In this document: positions 8,573 to 16,779 of the stretch, piece after piece | How positions within the stretch are numbered: the stretch's first letter is position 1 | Layout: each line of letters opens with the position of its first letter | Source of the DNA: Rhodococcus antarcticus | Lineage (GTDB): Bacteria; Actinomycetota; Actinomycetes; Mycobacteriales; Mycobacteriaceae | Direction of reading: 5' to 3' | NCBI RefSeq assembly: GCF_026153295.1 | Contig: NZ_CP110615.1 | Coordinates: 3,596,001-3,660,000 of the forward strand | Length of the DNA stretch: 64,000 bases | Made by a program: the position numbers and the translations under genes | Notes under the pieces: generated by a model | Told to the model about the DNA's origin: nothing | Database searches by the model: none | The model's input: only the letters and a program-made list of their open reading frames with translations

Positions 8573-8905
8573 ATGGCCACCTCCCGAGACGCGCTGCCGC
8601 TGCGGTTCAAGAACCCGCGGACCAAGGAGGCGCTCCGGGAGCTGTCCGCGCAGACCGGCGCGTCGATGACCGACATCGCGGAGAAGGCTGTCGAGCACGA
8701 GCTCGCCCTGCTCGGCGCCGATCTCGAGCGGCGGCTCGTCGCGGCGTTGGACGTCGTGCAGTCCTACACGCCGGAGGTCGACCTCGAGGCGTACCTGGCC
8801 GAGGTGGCCGTGGGTGAGCGCTCGGGTCTGGAGCCCGTGCGGTCGGTGCGCGCGAGGCACCTGGACGACCGGTTCGGGGTGCTCGCGGCGTTCCGGCAGG
8901 GCTGA
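8573..8905 (+). CDS. Putative antitoxin of the Fic toxin (110 aa)
   Basis: Starts at ATG 8573 after GGAG with suitable spacing. The N-terminal 45 residues read LPLRFKNPRTKEALRELSAQTGASMTD..., the pattern of a ribbon-helix-helix antitoxin (a beta strand followed by two helices with a GxS turn). The C-terminal half is acidic and could cover the toxin. The stop is separated by two bases from the GTG of the Fic gene, so the pair should be translated together. I find no clear (S/T)xxxE(G/N) inhibition motif, so inhibition might differ from the VbhA type. A DNA-binding, autoregulating antitoxin is the likely role. Confidence 0.65.
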   Translation: MATSRDALPLRFKNPRTKEALRELSAQTGASMTDIAEKAVEHELALLGADLERRLVAALDVVQSYTPEVDLEAYLAEVAVGERSGLEPVRSVRARHLDDRFGVLAAFRQG

Positions 8906-8907
8906 CC

Positions 8908-9564
8908 GTGCCGGGTCCGCCCTGGGGCGAGGACAGCTCGGCCGACGAGATCCTGGTGGCGGCGCACGTGGTGACGCTGCTGCGCGAGCTCGTGGGGCGT
9001 GCGCCCGAACGCCTCGGGCCTACCGTGGGCATGGCCCACACCTGGCACCGGGCGATCTACCGCGGAGTGGGCTCCGTCCCGCTCGAGTCGTACCTGGGCG
9101 CGCCGCGCGGCAGCACGCCCGAGCTCGACGGGTACGAGGTGGGCCTGCTCGACCACCGCGGTCGCCTGACGGCCCAGGCAGTGCCGGCGGCCGATGTGCG
9201 TTCCGCCCTGAGTGGCTTCCAGCGTTCGGTCACCGCGGCCGTGGCGGTGCTCGACGACGTGATCCCCGTCGGGGCGCGACCCCGGGGTGGTGATGAGCTG
9301 ATGGCGGTGCTGAGGCTCGCCGCGGAGGTGCACGGTGAGTGGGTGCGCATCCACCCGTACGCGAACGGCAACGGCCGGGTGGCACGCGTGTGGGCGAACT
9401 GGTTGGCCCTGCGCTACGGGCTGCCGCCGTTCGTCCGGATCAAGCCCCGCCCCGACGGGCTGTACTACGCCCAGGCTGCGCACCGCAGCATGCGGCTGGG
9501 CGACCACGCGCTGACGGCGCAGGTCTTCCTCGACCTGCTGCGGGCGGCGCCGGGCACGCGGTGA
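8908..9564 (+). CDS. Fic/Doc-family AMPylase-type toxin
   Basis: 218 residues from a GTG two bases after the antitoxin stop. The Fic core motif is intact: HPYANGNGR at 149-157, matching HPFx(D/N)GNGR, with the catalytic His149 and the phosphate-binding Asn/Gly/Arg residues, followed by the usual helix. Fic enzymes transfer AMP or other nucleotide groups onto protein hydroxyls; Doc relatives phosphorylate EF-Tu. The N-terminal helical region (residues 1-130) is long and could hold regulatory contacts. The target cannot be told from sequence. Its position directly after the putative RHH antitoxin and inside a defence-type island supports a toxin-antitoxin role. Confidence 0.85.
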   Translation: MPGPPWGEDSSADEILVAAHVVTLLRELVGRAPERLGPTVGMAHTWHRAIYRGVGSVPLESYLGAPRGSTPELDGYEVGLLDHRGRLTAQAVPAADVRSALSGFQRSVTAAVAVLDDVIPVGARPRGGDELMAVLRLAAEVHGEWVRIHPYANGNGRVARVWANWLALRYGLPPFVRIKPRPDGLYYAQAAHRSMRLGDHALTAQVFLDLLRAAPGTR

Positions 9565-9600
9565 GGCAGGAGCTGTCAGCCCCTCCCGCACAGTGTCCCC

Positions 9601-12600
9601 ATGACCCCCGCGCGCACCGTCACGCCGACGAAGATCACCGCCTGGCTGGACTGCGCCCACTTCCTGACGCTGGCCCACCAGGTCGACGACGGCACGCGCG
9701 AGGCGCCGGCCGGGGGCATGGGGGCCTTCGCCCGGCTGCTGGCCGACAAGGGCCTGCAGCACGAGGCGGCGTGCCTGGCCGCGTACGAGGCGCAGGGCCT
9801 GCGGGTGCTGCGCGTGCCGGACCGAGAGCGGCGGGAGTCGTTCGCGCAGCACGTGTCCCGGACCCGTGGGGTGTTCGACAGCAACGCCGACGTGCTCTAC
9901 CAGCTGCCGCTGGAGCACGACGGGATCCGCGGCATCGCCGACTTCCTGCTCCGCACCGTCGACGCCGAGGGCCGGGTCAGCTGGGAGCCGGTGGACGCCA
10001 AGCTGGCCCGCGCGCAGGCCAAGCCCGGCCACGTCCTGCAGCTGTGCTTCTACGCCGAGGCCATCGCCGCGGCCACCGGTACCCGCCCGGCCTGGATGCA
10101 CCTGTGGCTGGGCTCGGGGGTGGTGGAGACGTTGCGGGTGGGCGACTTCAGCGCGTACTGGCGGCGGCTGCGCAACCAGCTCGCCACGGTGCTGGCCGCC
10201 CCGGGGGACTTGCTGGCCACCACCCCGGAGCCGTGCGAGCACTGCGCGTTCTGCACCTTCGTCGACGTGTGCGACGCGCAGTGGCGGTCGGAGGACTCGC
10301 TGGTCTACGTCGCCGGTCTGCGCGCCCCGGAGCGGGACACCCTCGAGCTGGCGGGCGTCGACACCCTGGCCGCGCTGGCCGTGCGCACCACCGACGTCGA
10401 CGGGCTGGGCCCGCAGCGGCGGCAGCGCCTGGTCACCCAAGCCGCCCTGCAGCGCCGGGCTCGGGAGACCGAGGGCGCCCACCCGCCGTACCTGCTCGTC
10501 GAGCCGGGGGAGGACCCGACGTGGGGGCACGGCTTCGCCCAGCTGCCCGAGCCCGACGACGGGGACGTGTTCCTCGACTTCGAGGGCCACCCGTTCTGGC
10601 GGGCCGACACGGGGCTGTTCTTCCTGCTCGGCCTCATCGAGCGCGACTCGGTGAGCACCTGGGCCTACCGCACCTGGTGGGCGCACACCCAGGAGCAGGA
10701 GCAGGCCGCGTCGCTCGCCCTCATCGAGCACCTGGCCGCCGGCCGCGCCGCCCACCCGGGCATGCACGTCTACCACTACAACCACACCGAGCGGTCGTCG
10801 CTGGAGCGGCTGGCGACCACCTACGGCGTGGGCGAGGTGACCCTGGCGCAGCTGGTCGACACCGGAGCGTTCGTCGACCTGTTCCTCGTGGCCCGCAACG
10901 CCGTGCAGGTGGGCACCGAGTCCTACGGGCTCAAGCACCTGGAGCGGCTCACCAGCTACGAGCGCGGCCACGACGTCGAGGCCGGTGCGGGGGCGGTGCT
11001 GGAGTACGAGGAGTACACGACGACGGGGAGCGCCACCGCGCTGGACCGCATCGCCGACTACAACGAGGACGACGTGCGGGCCACCCGGGCGTTGCGGGAC
11101 TGGCTCGTCGACCACCGTCCCGCCGACCTGCCCTGGCGCGCCGCCGAGCTCGAGCCCGACAGCTTCCTACCCGAGCTGGACGAGATGGTCGCCGCGCTGC
11201 ACGCCTCCGGGCCGGGCAGCACCGAGCACCTGCTGGGCGACGTGCTCGGCTACTGGCGCCGGGAGCACTCCGCGTACGTGACGCCGCTGCGGGCGCGGTG
11301 CGCGGCGGCACCGGAGGACCTGCTCGACGACCCGGAGGCCGTGGCCGGGCTGGTGTGCGTCGGGCTCGAGGAGCGGGTGGGCAAGACCGGCAAGCCCATC
11401 ACCCCGGTCATGCGGTTCACCGTGCCGGAGCAGGACGTCAGCGGGTTCGCTGACGGGGACTCGCTGATCTACCTGACCCCCGAGGGGCAGACCGTCTACG
11501 GGTCCGTGGCCCGGCTCGAGGCCGGCGAACTGGACCTGGTCTGGAACGAGAAAAGCGCGGAGCTCGGCTGCCTGCCGGAACAGGTGGTGCGCTACGACTA
11601 CGTGCAGCCCAAGCCGAAGCCGGAGGCGCTGAACGAGCTGGCCACCGAGGTGCTCGGCGGCAGCGCGCCCAACCCCGTCGCGATGGCCCTGCTGCGGCGC
11701 GACCTCCCGGCTTTCGTGGACGGCGGTGGCCCGCCCGGCGGGGTGTTCAGCGACAACCTCGACGAGATGCTCGCCTGGGCCACCCGGCTCGACGGGTCCC
11801 TGGTCGCGATCCAGGGCCCGCCCGGCACCGGCAAGACCTACCGCGGCGCCAAGCTCGTGAAGGCACTGGTGGGGGCCGGACTCCGGGTCGGCATCACCGC
11901 GTTCAGCCACAGCGCGATCGACAACCTGCTGGAGGCCGTGGTGCGGGAGGTGGACCCGGGGGTGCTGCGGGCGGTGAAGCGTGGGCCTCGGGCGCCGATG
12001 GGGGCGCTGAGCGGCGTCGCCCACGCCGCGAACGGGAAGGCGGCCGCGAACGCGAAGTACAACGTTGTCGCGGGCACGACGTGGCTGTTCGCCGGCAACG
12101 ACATGGCCGACGCCCCGGTGGACGTGCTGCTGGTCGACGAGGCCGGGCAGCTGGCCCTGGCCGATGCCCTCGCCGCCTGCCGCTCGGCCCGCACCCTCAT
12201 CCTGCTGGGCGACCCGCTGCAGCTGCCCCAGGTCGCGCAGGCCGTGCACCCCGGCGGCAGCGGGGCCAGCGTCCTGGAGCACCTGCTCGGCGAGGACGCG
12301 ACGATGCCGCCCGAGCGCGGGGTGTTCCTGGCGCAGACCCGGCGCATGCACCCGGACGTGGCCACGTTCATCTCCACCGAGATCTACGAGGGCCGCCTTA
12401 CCACCCACCCCAGCTGCGCGGCGCAGTCCACCGACCTGGGCACCGGGCTGCGCTGGCTGCGCGCCGAGCACGTCGGGCGGAGCACGCAGGCGCCCGAGGA
12501 GGCGGAGGTGGTGGCCGCGGAGATCGCCCGGCTGCTGCAGGTGGGGTGGACCGACGCGGCCGGGGTGCGCGGGCAGCTGGAGGCCGCCGACATCCTCGTG

Positions 12601-12930
12601 GTCGCGCCCTACAACGACCAGGTGCACCTGCTGCGCGAGCGGCTGGACGCCGACCCGGCGACGTCCGGGCTGGCCGTGGGCACCGTCGACAAGTTCCAGG
12701 GCCGGGAGGCGGCGGTGGTGTTCTTCACCATGACCAGCTCCTCCGCGGCGGACATCAGCCGCGGGGCGGACTTCCTGTTCTCCCGCAACCGGCTCAACGT
12801 GGCCGTCAGCCGCGCCCGGTGCCTGGCCTACCTGGTGTGCACCGAGGAGCTGCTGAACAGCCGGGGCCGCGACGTGGAGGAGATGCGGCTGATCTCCACC
12901 CTGTGCTCGTTCGTGGAGGGGTGCGGCTGA
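9601..12930 (+). CDS. RecB-like nuclease / RNase H-like / SF1 helicase fusion (TM0106-type)
   Basis: 1109 residues from ATG 9601. Domains in order: a Cas4/RecB-like PD-(D/E)xK nuclease, with Cys18 and a cluster CEHCAFCTFVDVC at about 212-224 that would ligate a 4Fe-4S centre; an RNase-H-like exonuclease of the YprB type, with FLDFEGHPFW at about 323-332; and a C-terminal superfamily-1 helicase, with Walker A GPPGTGK at about 740, DEAGQ at about 846, GDPLQLPQ, KFQGREA at about 1031 and NVAVSRAR at about 1066. It should process and unwind DNA, or RNA-DNA, ends. Homologous starts are found at 6340-6676. A defence role is inferred from the neighbours; a repair role is also possible. Confidence 0.9.
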   Translation: MTPARTVTPTKITAWLDCAHFLTLAHQVDDGTREAPAGGMGAFARLLADKGLQHEAACLAAYEAQGLRVLRVPDRERRESFAQHVSRTRGVFDSNADVLYQLPLEHDGIRGIADFLLRTVDAEGRVSWEPVDAKLARAQAKPGHVLQLCFYAEAIAAATGTRPAWMHLWLGSGVVETLRVGDFSAYWRRLRNQLATVLAAPGDLLATTPEPCEHCAFCTFVDVCDAQWRSEDSLVYVAGLRAPERDTLELAGVDTLAALAVRTTDVDGLGPQRRQRLVTQAALQRRARETEGAHPPYLLVEPGEDPTWGHGFAQLPEPDDGDVFLDFEGHPFWRADTGLFFLLGLIERDSVSTWAYRTWWAHTQEQEQAASLALIEHLAAGRAAHPGMHVYHYNHTERSSLERLATTYGVGEVTLAQLVDTGAFVDLFLVARNAVQVGTESYGLKHLERLTSYERGHDVEAGAGAVLEYEEYTTTGSATALDRIADYNEDDVRATRALRDWLVDHRPADLPWRAAELEPDSFLPELDEMVAALHASGPGSTEHLLGDVLGYWRREHSAYVTPLRARCAAAPEDLLDDPEAVAGLVCVGLEERVGKTGKPITPVMRFTVPEQDVSGFADGDSLIYLTPEGQTVYGSVARLEAGELDLVWNEKSAELGCLPEQVVRYDYVQPKPKPEALNELATEVLGGSAPNPVAMALLRRDLPAFVDGGGPPGGVFSDNLDEMLAWATRLDGSLVAIQGPPGTGKTYRGAKLVKALVGAGLRVGITAFSHSAIDNLLEAVVREVDPGVLRAVKRGPRAPMGALSGVAHAANGKAAANAKYNVVAGTTWLFAGNDMADAPVDVLLVDEAGQLALADALAACRSARTLILLGDPLQLPQVAQAVHPGGSGASVLEHLLGEDATMPPERGVFLAQTRRMHPDVATFISTEIYEGRLTTHPSCAAQSTDLGTGLRWLRAEHVGRSTQAPEEAEVVAAEIARLLQVGWTDAAGVRGQLEAADILVVAPYNDQVHLLRERLDADPATSGLAVGTVDKFQGREAAVVFFTMTSSSAADISRGADFLFSRNRLNVAVSRARCLAYLVCTEELLNSRGRDVEEMRLISTLCSFVEGCG

Positions 12931-12934
12931 GCGG

Positions 12935-13291
12935 TCAGGGCAGGAGCGGGACGAGCTTGGCTGAGACGTCGGTGGCGATCGGGCACGGGTCGACCTTGCC
13001 GATGGAGACGAACTTCAGCGAGGCGTGCACCACCACGGCGGGGGATCCGCTGGCCTGGGACGCCACGGCTACGTATCAGCTGTTCGGGTCATTGGTGGCG
13101 AAGCTGACGGAGTCCCGGCCCTGCAGCGACGACGTGGTGATGTTGGCCATGTCTTCGCAACGACGCACTGCCTGCTCGGCCACCCCGGTCTCCATCCGCA
13201 GGTGCCCGGACTGCGCTGTCTACGACAGGGCTGACCACTGCGTCTGCGTCTGCTTGAGCTGCACGGCCTGTGCCGCCATCGGCTCCAACAT
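12935..13291 (-). pseudogene. Decayed DUF3558-like / ESX-associated-like gene remnant
   Basis: One minus-strand frame from ATG 13291 to TGA at 12935 reads like two joined conserved pieces but contains two in-frame stops, a TAG after WSALS and a TGA at 13076-13078. The upstream part (AQAVQLKQTQTQWSALS, then LRMETGVAEQAVRRCEDM) resembles small helical proteins that accompany ESX/WXG genes. The downstream part ends GKVDPCPIATDVSAKLVPLLP, like the C-terminus of DUF3558 lipoproteins. No lipobox or signal peptide remains. I infer a remnant of a common actinobacterial lipoprotein locus. Family assignment is tentative. Confidence 0.4.
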
Positions 13292-13409
13292 CGTTGCGAA
13301 CTCGGGTCAGCGTCGGCCGGGCTGGCGTGGGGATCACTGCCATGAGCACGGCGCGATCAACAATCTGCGGGAGGCGGAGGGGGGCAACGGGGGGGGGTGG
13401 GGAGACGCC

Positions 13410-13650
13410 TCAGCCCGGCGGTCGTCTGACGCGCAGGCCGGTGCGCGTGGAGTCCTCACTGACGCAGAGGATCGGGTGCCCGGGCCGCTCGGGGAGGGCG
13501 TGGGTACAGCAGTCGCCGAAGTTCGGCTGGGCCGGGTGGCGCCCCTTGCCGAAGCGCCGCCACGCGTCGACGGCCCGAGCGGCGAGGTGCGCGCCGAGCT
13601 GGGCGACCCGACCTTCGTCACCTGGTACGCGGTGGTGGAGCGGCCGGGTG
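13410..13650 (-). pseudogene. C-terminal fragment of a VapC-type PIN-domain toxin
   Basis: The frame ending at 13410 contains RAVDAWRRFGKGRHPAQPNF then GDCCTHAL, closely matching the typical C-terminal half of VapC toxins (AWRRFGKGRHPA.LNFGDC, with the acidic Asp of GDC), followed by a degraded version of the usual ending. The N-terminal half with the first catalytic Asp is absent or shifted out of frame, and no VapB antitoxin is visible. I call it a dead remnant. The exact 5' limit is uncertain. Confidence 0.55.
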
Positions 13651-13653
13651 AGC

Positions 13654-15081
13654 TCAGGGCCATGCCCGGAGCAGGTCGGCGGAGTCCCACACCTGCGCCA
13701 GCCCGTCTGCCCGGGATCCGGCGGGACACACCGCAACCAGCGCGGTACCCACGTCGACACCGGGCACGGCGGCCGCGTCACGTGCGAGGGCGGCCACCTC
13801 CGCCGCGGTCACCGGGCTGCGCTGGCGCCACTTGACCGTCCCGACCAGGGAGACCGTGTCCGCGCTGCGCGGCCGGTCAGCGCCCACGAGGTCGATCTCG
13901 GGGATGTTGTTCCGAGGCCACCAACCACCCACGGCACTGACCGCCGGCCACCGCTCGTCGGGCAGCAGGCGCTCGAGCGCATCGCGCACGACTGGCTCGA
14001 CTGCGCGTCCCCGCCACGACGGGTAACCGGCGTCGAACCGGGCCACGGCCAGGTCTCCACGCCCGCGGTCGATCTCGGACAACGCCGGCTCGACGAAGGC
14101 CAGCCAGAACCGCAGGGCGGGATCGGCGATCCGGTACCGACGGTCGCGCCGGCCGGACCTGGTCGACAGTGGCTCGTCGGCCGTGACGATCCGCTTGTCC
14201 TGGAGCTGCCTCAGGCTGGTGGTCAGGCTGGCTGCGTTGAGCGGTGCGCCCCTCGACGCCTGTTGGATGCCGGTGAAGGTGCGCTCGCCCCGCCCGCCGA
14301 TGGCTCTGAGCACCTGGTGCGCCAGGCTCGTCTCGCCCACCTCGCCGTCCAGCACCCGGGTCCCCGCGACGACCAGCGCGCTCGTGGAGCTGTCGACGCT
14401 GGTGGCGAAGAACTGCGCGGCGCTCTCGCCCGGCCGCCACTCCCGGGCGATGAGCGGCAGCCCCCCCGTGAGCAGGTAGGCGTCGATCGCGTCGAAGGGC
14501 TCCAGCTCGGTCATCCGCTGCACGTCGACCGGGTTCAGCGGGTGCAGCACCATCTCGGTGGCCCGTGCGTGGAACGGCTGGTCCGCTGCCGCCAGCTGTT
14601 CCATCAGCGAGAGGTCGCTGCCGAGCAGGAGCAGCAGCACGGGTTTGCGGGACAGCACGGTGTCCCAGGCCCTCTGCAGCTCCCCTGCTCCACCGGCGAA
14701 TCCCTCGAGCAACCAGGGAACTTCGTCGATGACGACCACCGACGGGGTGTCCGGAAGTGCCGCTCCGAGCAACATCAGTGCAGCGGTGAGTGTGCTCGGG
14801 GTGTTCCCCGCCGCTACTGCGGCGAGCGGCAAGGACGAGACGGCGACGGCCTGGGCCAGCAGGTCGAGCTCCTGTCCAGGCGGTGCGCCGCGTGCGGCCT
14901 GGAAGTAGACAGACGGGAGACCGCTGCGGGCGATGAACTCGCTGACCAGCCGCGACTTGCCCACCCGGCGACGTCCTCGCAGCAGCAGGGCGACGCCCTG
15001 ATCAGCTCTGCGTCCCTCCACGACGACGTGCAGGAGGCGGTCGAGGTCCTCGAGCTCCCGTGCTCGTCCGATGAAGCTCAT
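13654..15081 (-). CDS. Archaeal-type AAA ATPase with C-terminal DUF234 nuclease-like domain
   Basis: 475 residues from ATG 15081 (MSFIGRARELEDLDRLL, the standard start of this family), with AGGAGG three bases upstream. Walker A is GRRRVGKS in the first 70 residues and Walker B is VVVIDEVPWLLEG. A winged-helix middle region is followed by a DUF234 region (IADPALRFWLAFVEP), which in this family resembles a PD-(D/E)xK nuclease fold and contains EIDLVGADR, then KW. Such ATPase-nuclease fusions are widespread in archaea and actinobacteria and of unknown function, often in mobile or defence loci. A frameshifted XRE regulator ends 11 bases upstream, so the two probably formed an operon. Confidence 0.8.
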   Translation of the reverse strand: MSFIGRARELEDLDRLLHVVVEGRRADQGVALLLRGRRRVGKSRLVSEFIARSGLPSVYFQAARGAPPGQELDLLAQAVAVSSLPLAAVAAGNTPSTLTAALMLLGAALPDTPSVVVIDEVPWLLEGFAGGAGELQRAWDTVLSRKPVLLLLLGSDLSLMEQLAAADQPFHARATEMVLHPLNPVDVQRMTELEPFDAIDAYLLTGGLPLIAREWRPGESAAQFFATSVDSSTSALVVAGTRVLDGEVGETSLAHQVLRAIGGRGERTFTGIQQASRGAPLNAASLTTSLRQLQDKRIVTADEPLSTRSGRRDRRYRIADPALRFWLAFVEPALSEIDRGRGDLAVARFDAGYPSWRGRAVEPVVRDALERLLPDERWPAVSAVGGWWPRNNIPEIDLVGADRPRSADTVSLVGTVKWRQRSPVTAAEVAALARDAAAVPGVDVGTALVAVCPAGSRADGLAQVWDSADLLRAWP

Positions 15082-15092
15082 GATCCTCCTGA

Positions 15093-15123
15093 CTATGGTC
15101 GTCCATAGTATGGCTGACCATAG
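15093..15123. promoter_or_regulatory. Double palindrome upstream of the DUF234 ATPase
   Basis: CTATGG-TCGT-CCATAG (15093-15108) is followed immediately by GTATGG-CTGA-CCATAG (15108-15123), two six-base inverted repeats with four-base spacers in tandem. They begin 12 bases before the ATPase start codon and overlap the 3' end of the frameshifted XRE gene. Placement and symmetry suit an operator for a dimeric repressor, perhaps the XRE protein itself. Binding is not shown by sequence. Confidence 0.5.
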
Positions 15124-15453
15124 CAACCCGATGAGACCGCACGGCAGTCCTCCTTCGCCCACGGAATCGCACCGTCGACGGTGTCGTACTCATCCAACCG
15201 CCACAGCATTTCCGGGACGACGAACGGCCGGCCGCGACGGGTCGTGCAGGTCCGAAAGTGGACCTGTGGAGCGGAGCCCAGCTCGTGTCCTGTCGCGTCG
15301 AGCAGGCGTGTCGAGCGCTGGCGCCTTCCGGCCGTGCTCGTAGGCCGACAGCGTCGTCCGCGACGTGTGCGCCCGTCGCGCGAGCTGATCCTGGGTCAGG
15401 CCGTCGGCGAGGCGGGACTGCCGCAGGATCAGCTGGATCGCCGTCGGTTCCAC
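15093..15453 (-). pseudogene. XRE-family regulator with a frameshift
   Basis: From GTG 15453 the frame encodes a complete helix-turn-helix of the Cro/CI type: LILRQSRLADGLTQDQLARR then TSRTTLSAYEHGRKAPALDT. At about 15310 the similarity jumps to another frame (RLLDATGHELGSAPQVHF, then RRGRPFVVPEMLWRLDEYDT) that stops at TAG 15093-15095. This C-terminal pattern is typical of XRE antitoxins found before AbiEii-type or related toxin genes. A single-base change would restore a protein of about 120 residues. It could be a real mutation, a programmed shift or a sequencing error. Confidence 0.65.
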
Positions 15454-15466
15454 GATCCCGGCCCGA

Positions 15467-16456
15467 TCACGCCCAGAACGCCTCGACGACCTCGTCCGCG
15501 ACCCGCTCCAGCAGCGGACGGTCCTCCAGCGCGGTGAGCCACTCCGTGGGCAGGGCGTCCACCCCGTGCGCGGCGCCCACGAGGTTGCCGCAGATCGCAC
15601 CGACGGAGTCGCTGTCGCCGGAGTGGTTGACCGCCGCGAGCAGGGCCGACGGTGCGTCCGGGGCGCGCAGCGCGCAGAACACGGCCATGGCCAGCGCCTC
15701 CTCGCCGACCCAGCCGGCGCCCACCCGCTCGACGGCCTCCGGGGTGGGCGGGCCGTCCGCGGCGACGGCTGCCCGCAGCGCGCGCAGGGTCTCGCCCGCC
15801 CCACCACCGGCCGCGTCCAGTCGGTCGCACGCGCCCTCGACCGCGGTCTCCAGGGGTGCCCCGTTGACGAGCGCGTGCACCAGCACCGCCATCGCGGCCG
15901 CGGCGAACCGGGCGGTGGGGTGGCCGTGGGTGAGCACCGCCCCGTCGATCGCGAGCTCCCACGCCTGCTCCGCCGGCCCGCCGAGCCAGCCGAACGGGGC
16001 GCTGCGCATCACGGTGCCGCACCCCTTCGAGTCGGGGCTCGCCGGGCGCGACCGCGTGCCCATGGTGGGCTCCCGCAGCCCCGACAGGCACGCGTTGCCC
16101 GGCGCCCGGGAGGCCTGCAGCACGGGCTCGCGCAGCAGCCCGGAGCGGTCTCCCACGTCGCGCCCGGGGTCGAAGCCCTGGGTGGACAGCCACCGCGAGT
16201 ACGCCCGCCACAGCTCGACGGTGACGTCGCCGCGCTGCCCGCGCAGCAGCCCCTCGGCGGTGAACAGCGTCATCTGCGTGTCGTCGGTGATGGCGCCGAG
16301 CACCCCGTAGGCGCGGGTCATCCCGGTGACGCCGTCCGGCCCGTGCTGCTGCCGGATCCGGGCCAGGTCGTCGAACTCGATGCCCGCTCCCAGCGCGTCG
16401 CCCACCGCCCCGCCGATCAGGCTGCCCCGCACCCGCTCCGCCCACGTCAGCTCCAC
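15467..16456 (-). CDS. ADP-ribosylglycohydrolase family protein
   Basis: 329 residues from GTG 16456 (VELTWAERVRGSLIGGAVGD). Signature residues of the DraG/ARH fold are present: GAVGDALGAGIEF near the N-terminus, ITDDTQMTLFTAEGLL (dinuclear magnesium ligands Thr-Asp-Asp) and NHSGDSDSVGAICGNLVGA in the C-terminal half (second metal site). The enzyme should remove ADP-ribose from protein or small-molecule substrates. It ends 13 bases before the start of the XRE remnant on the same strand. No ADP-ribosyltransferase is visible nearby, so its partner modification is unknown. Within the island it could counteract a toxin, or simply be a housekeeping hydrolase. Confidence 0.85.
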   Translation of the reverse strand: MELTWAERVRGSLIGGAVGDALGAGIEFDDLARIRQQHGPDGVTGMTRAYGVLGAITDDTQMTLFTAEGLLRGQRGDVTVELWRAYSRWLSTQGFDPGRDVGDRSGLLREPVLQASRAPGNACLSGLREPTMGTRSRPASPDSKGCGTVMRSAPFGWLGGPAEQAWELAIDGAVLTHGHPTARFAAAAMAVLVHALVNGAPLETAVEGACDRLDAAGGGAGETLRALRAAVAADGPPTPEAVERVGAGWVGEEALAMAVFCALRAPDAPSALLAAVNHSGDSDSVGAICGNLVGAAHGVDALPTEWLTALEDRPLLERVADEVVEAFWA

Positions 16457-16620
16457 GGGGTGCAGGTTACGGCTGCAGCGGCGTGCGCCAGCCGTCGATC
16501 GGATCTCCAGTCCATCCGGCGGCAGATGCGCACGAGTCACGCCGTGAGGCCGATTGAGTCGACGTGTGGTCTGTCCCGATGATCTCGAAGGTCCCTTCGT
16601 TGCCGCCCTCTGGTTCAGCG

Positions 16621-16779
16621 CTAGACCGGATCGTCGGTGCCCTGCATGGGAACGGCCGTGAGGATCGGCAAGGGCAGGCCGGTGTCCCACCCCGGCACGG
16701 TGAGCACCGGACCGGGACGGCGGCCCTCGGCGCGCAGCCCCTCGACGTGGGCGCGCAGGGCCGGGCCTGCCAGGGCCAT
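16621..16779 (-). CDS. Short ORF translationally coupled to the DUF4143 ATPase (52 aa)
   Basis: Its ATG overlaps the ATPase stop as TGATG (16779-16781), the classic arrangement for coupled translation. The product (MALAGPALRAHVEGL... ending MQGTDDPV) has no motif I recognise, no Cys pairs and no membrane segment. It could be the tail of an older gene cut off by insertion of the ATPase, or a small partner protein. Codon choice is GC-rich like the neighbours. Confidence 0.35.
   Translation of the reverse strand: MALAGPALRAHVEGLRAEGRRPGPVLTVPGWDTGLPLPILTAVPMQGTDDPV

Noticed and set aside
12081-13835. 584-codon plus-strand frame after the large helicase
   Set aside because: Shadow of the helicase C-terminus continuing into a remnant region, with no conserved pattern.
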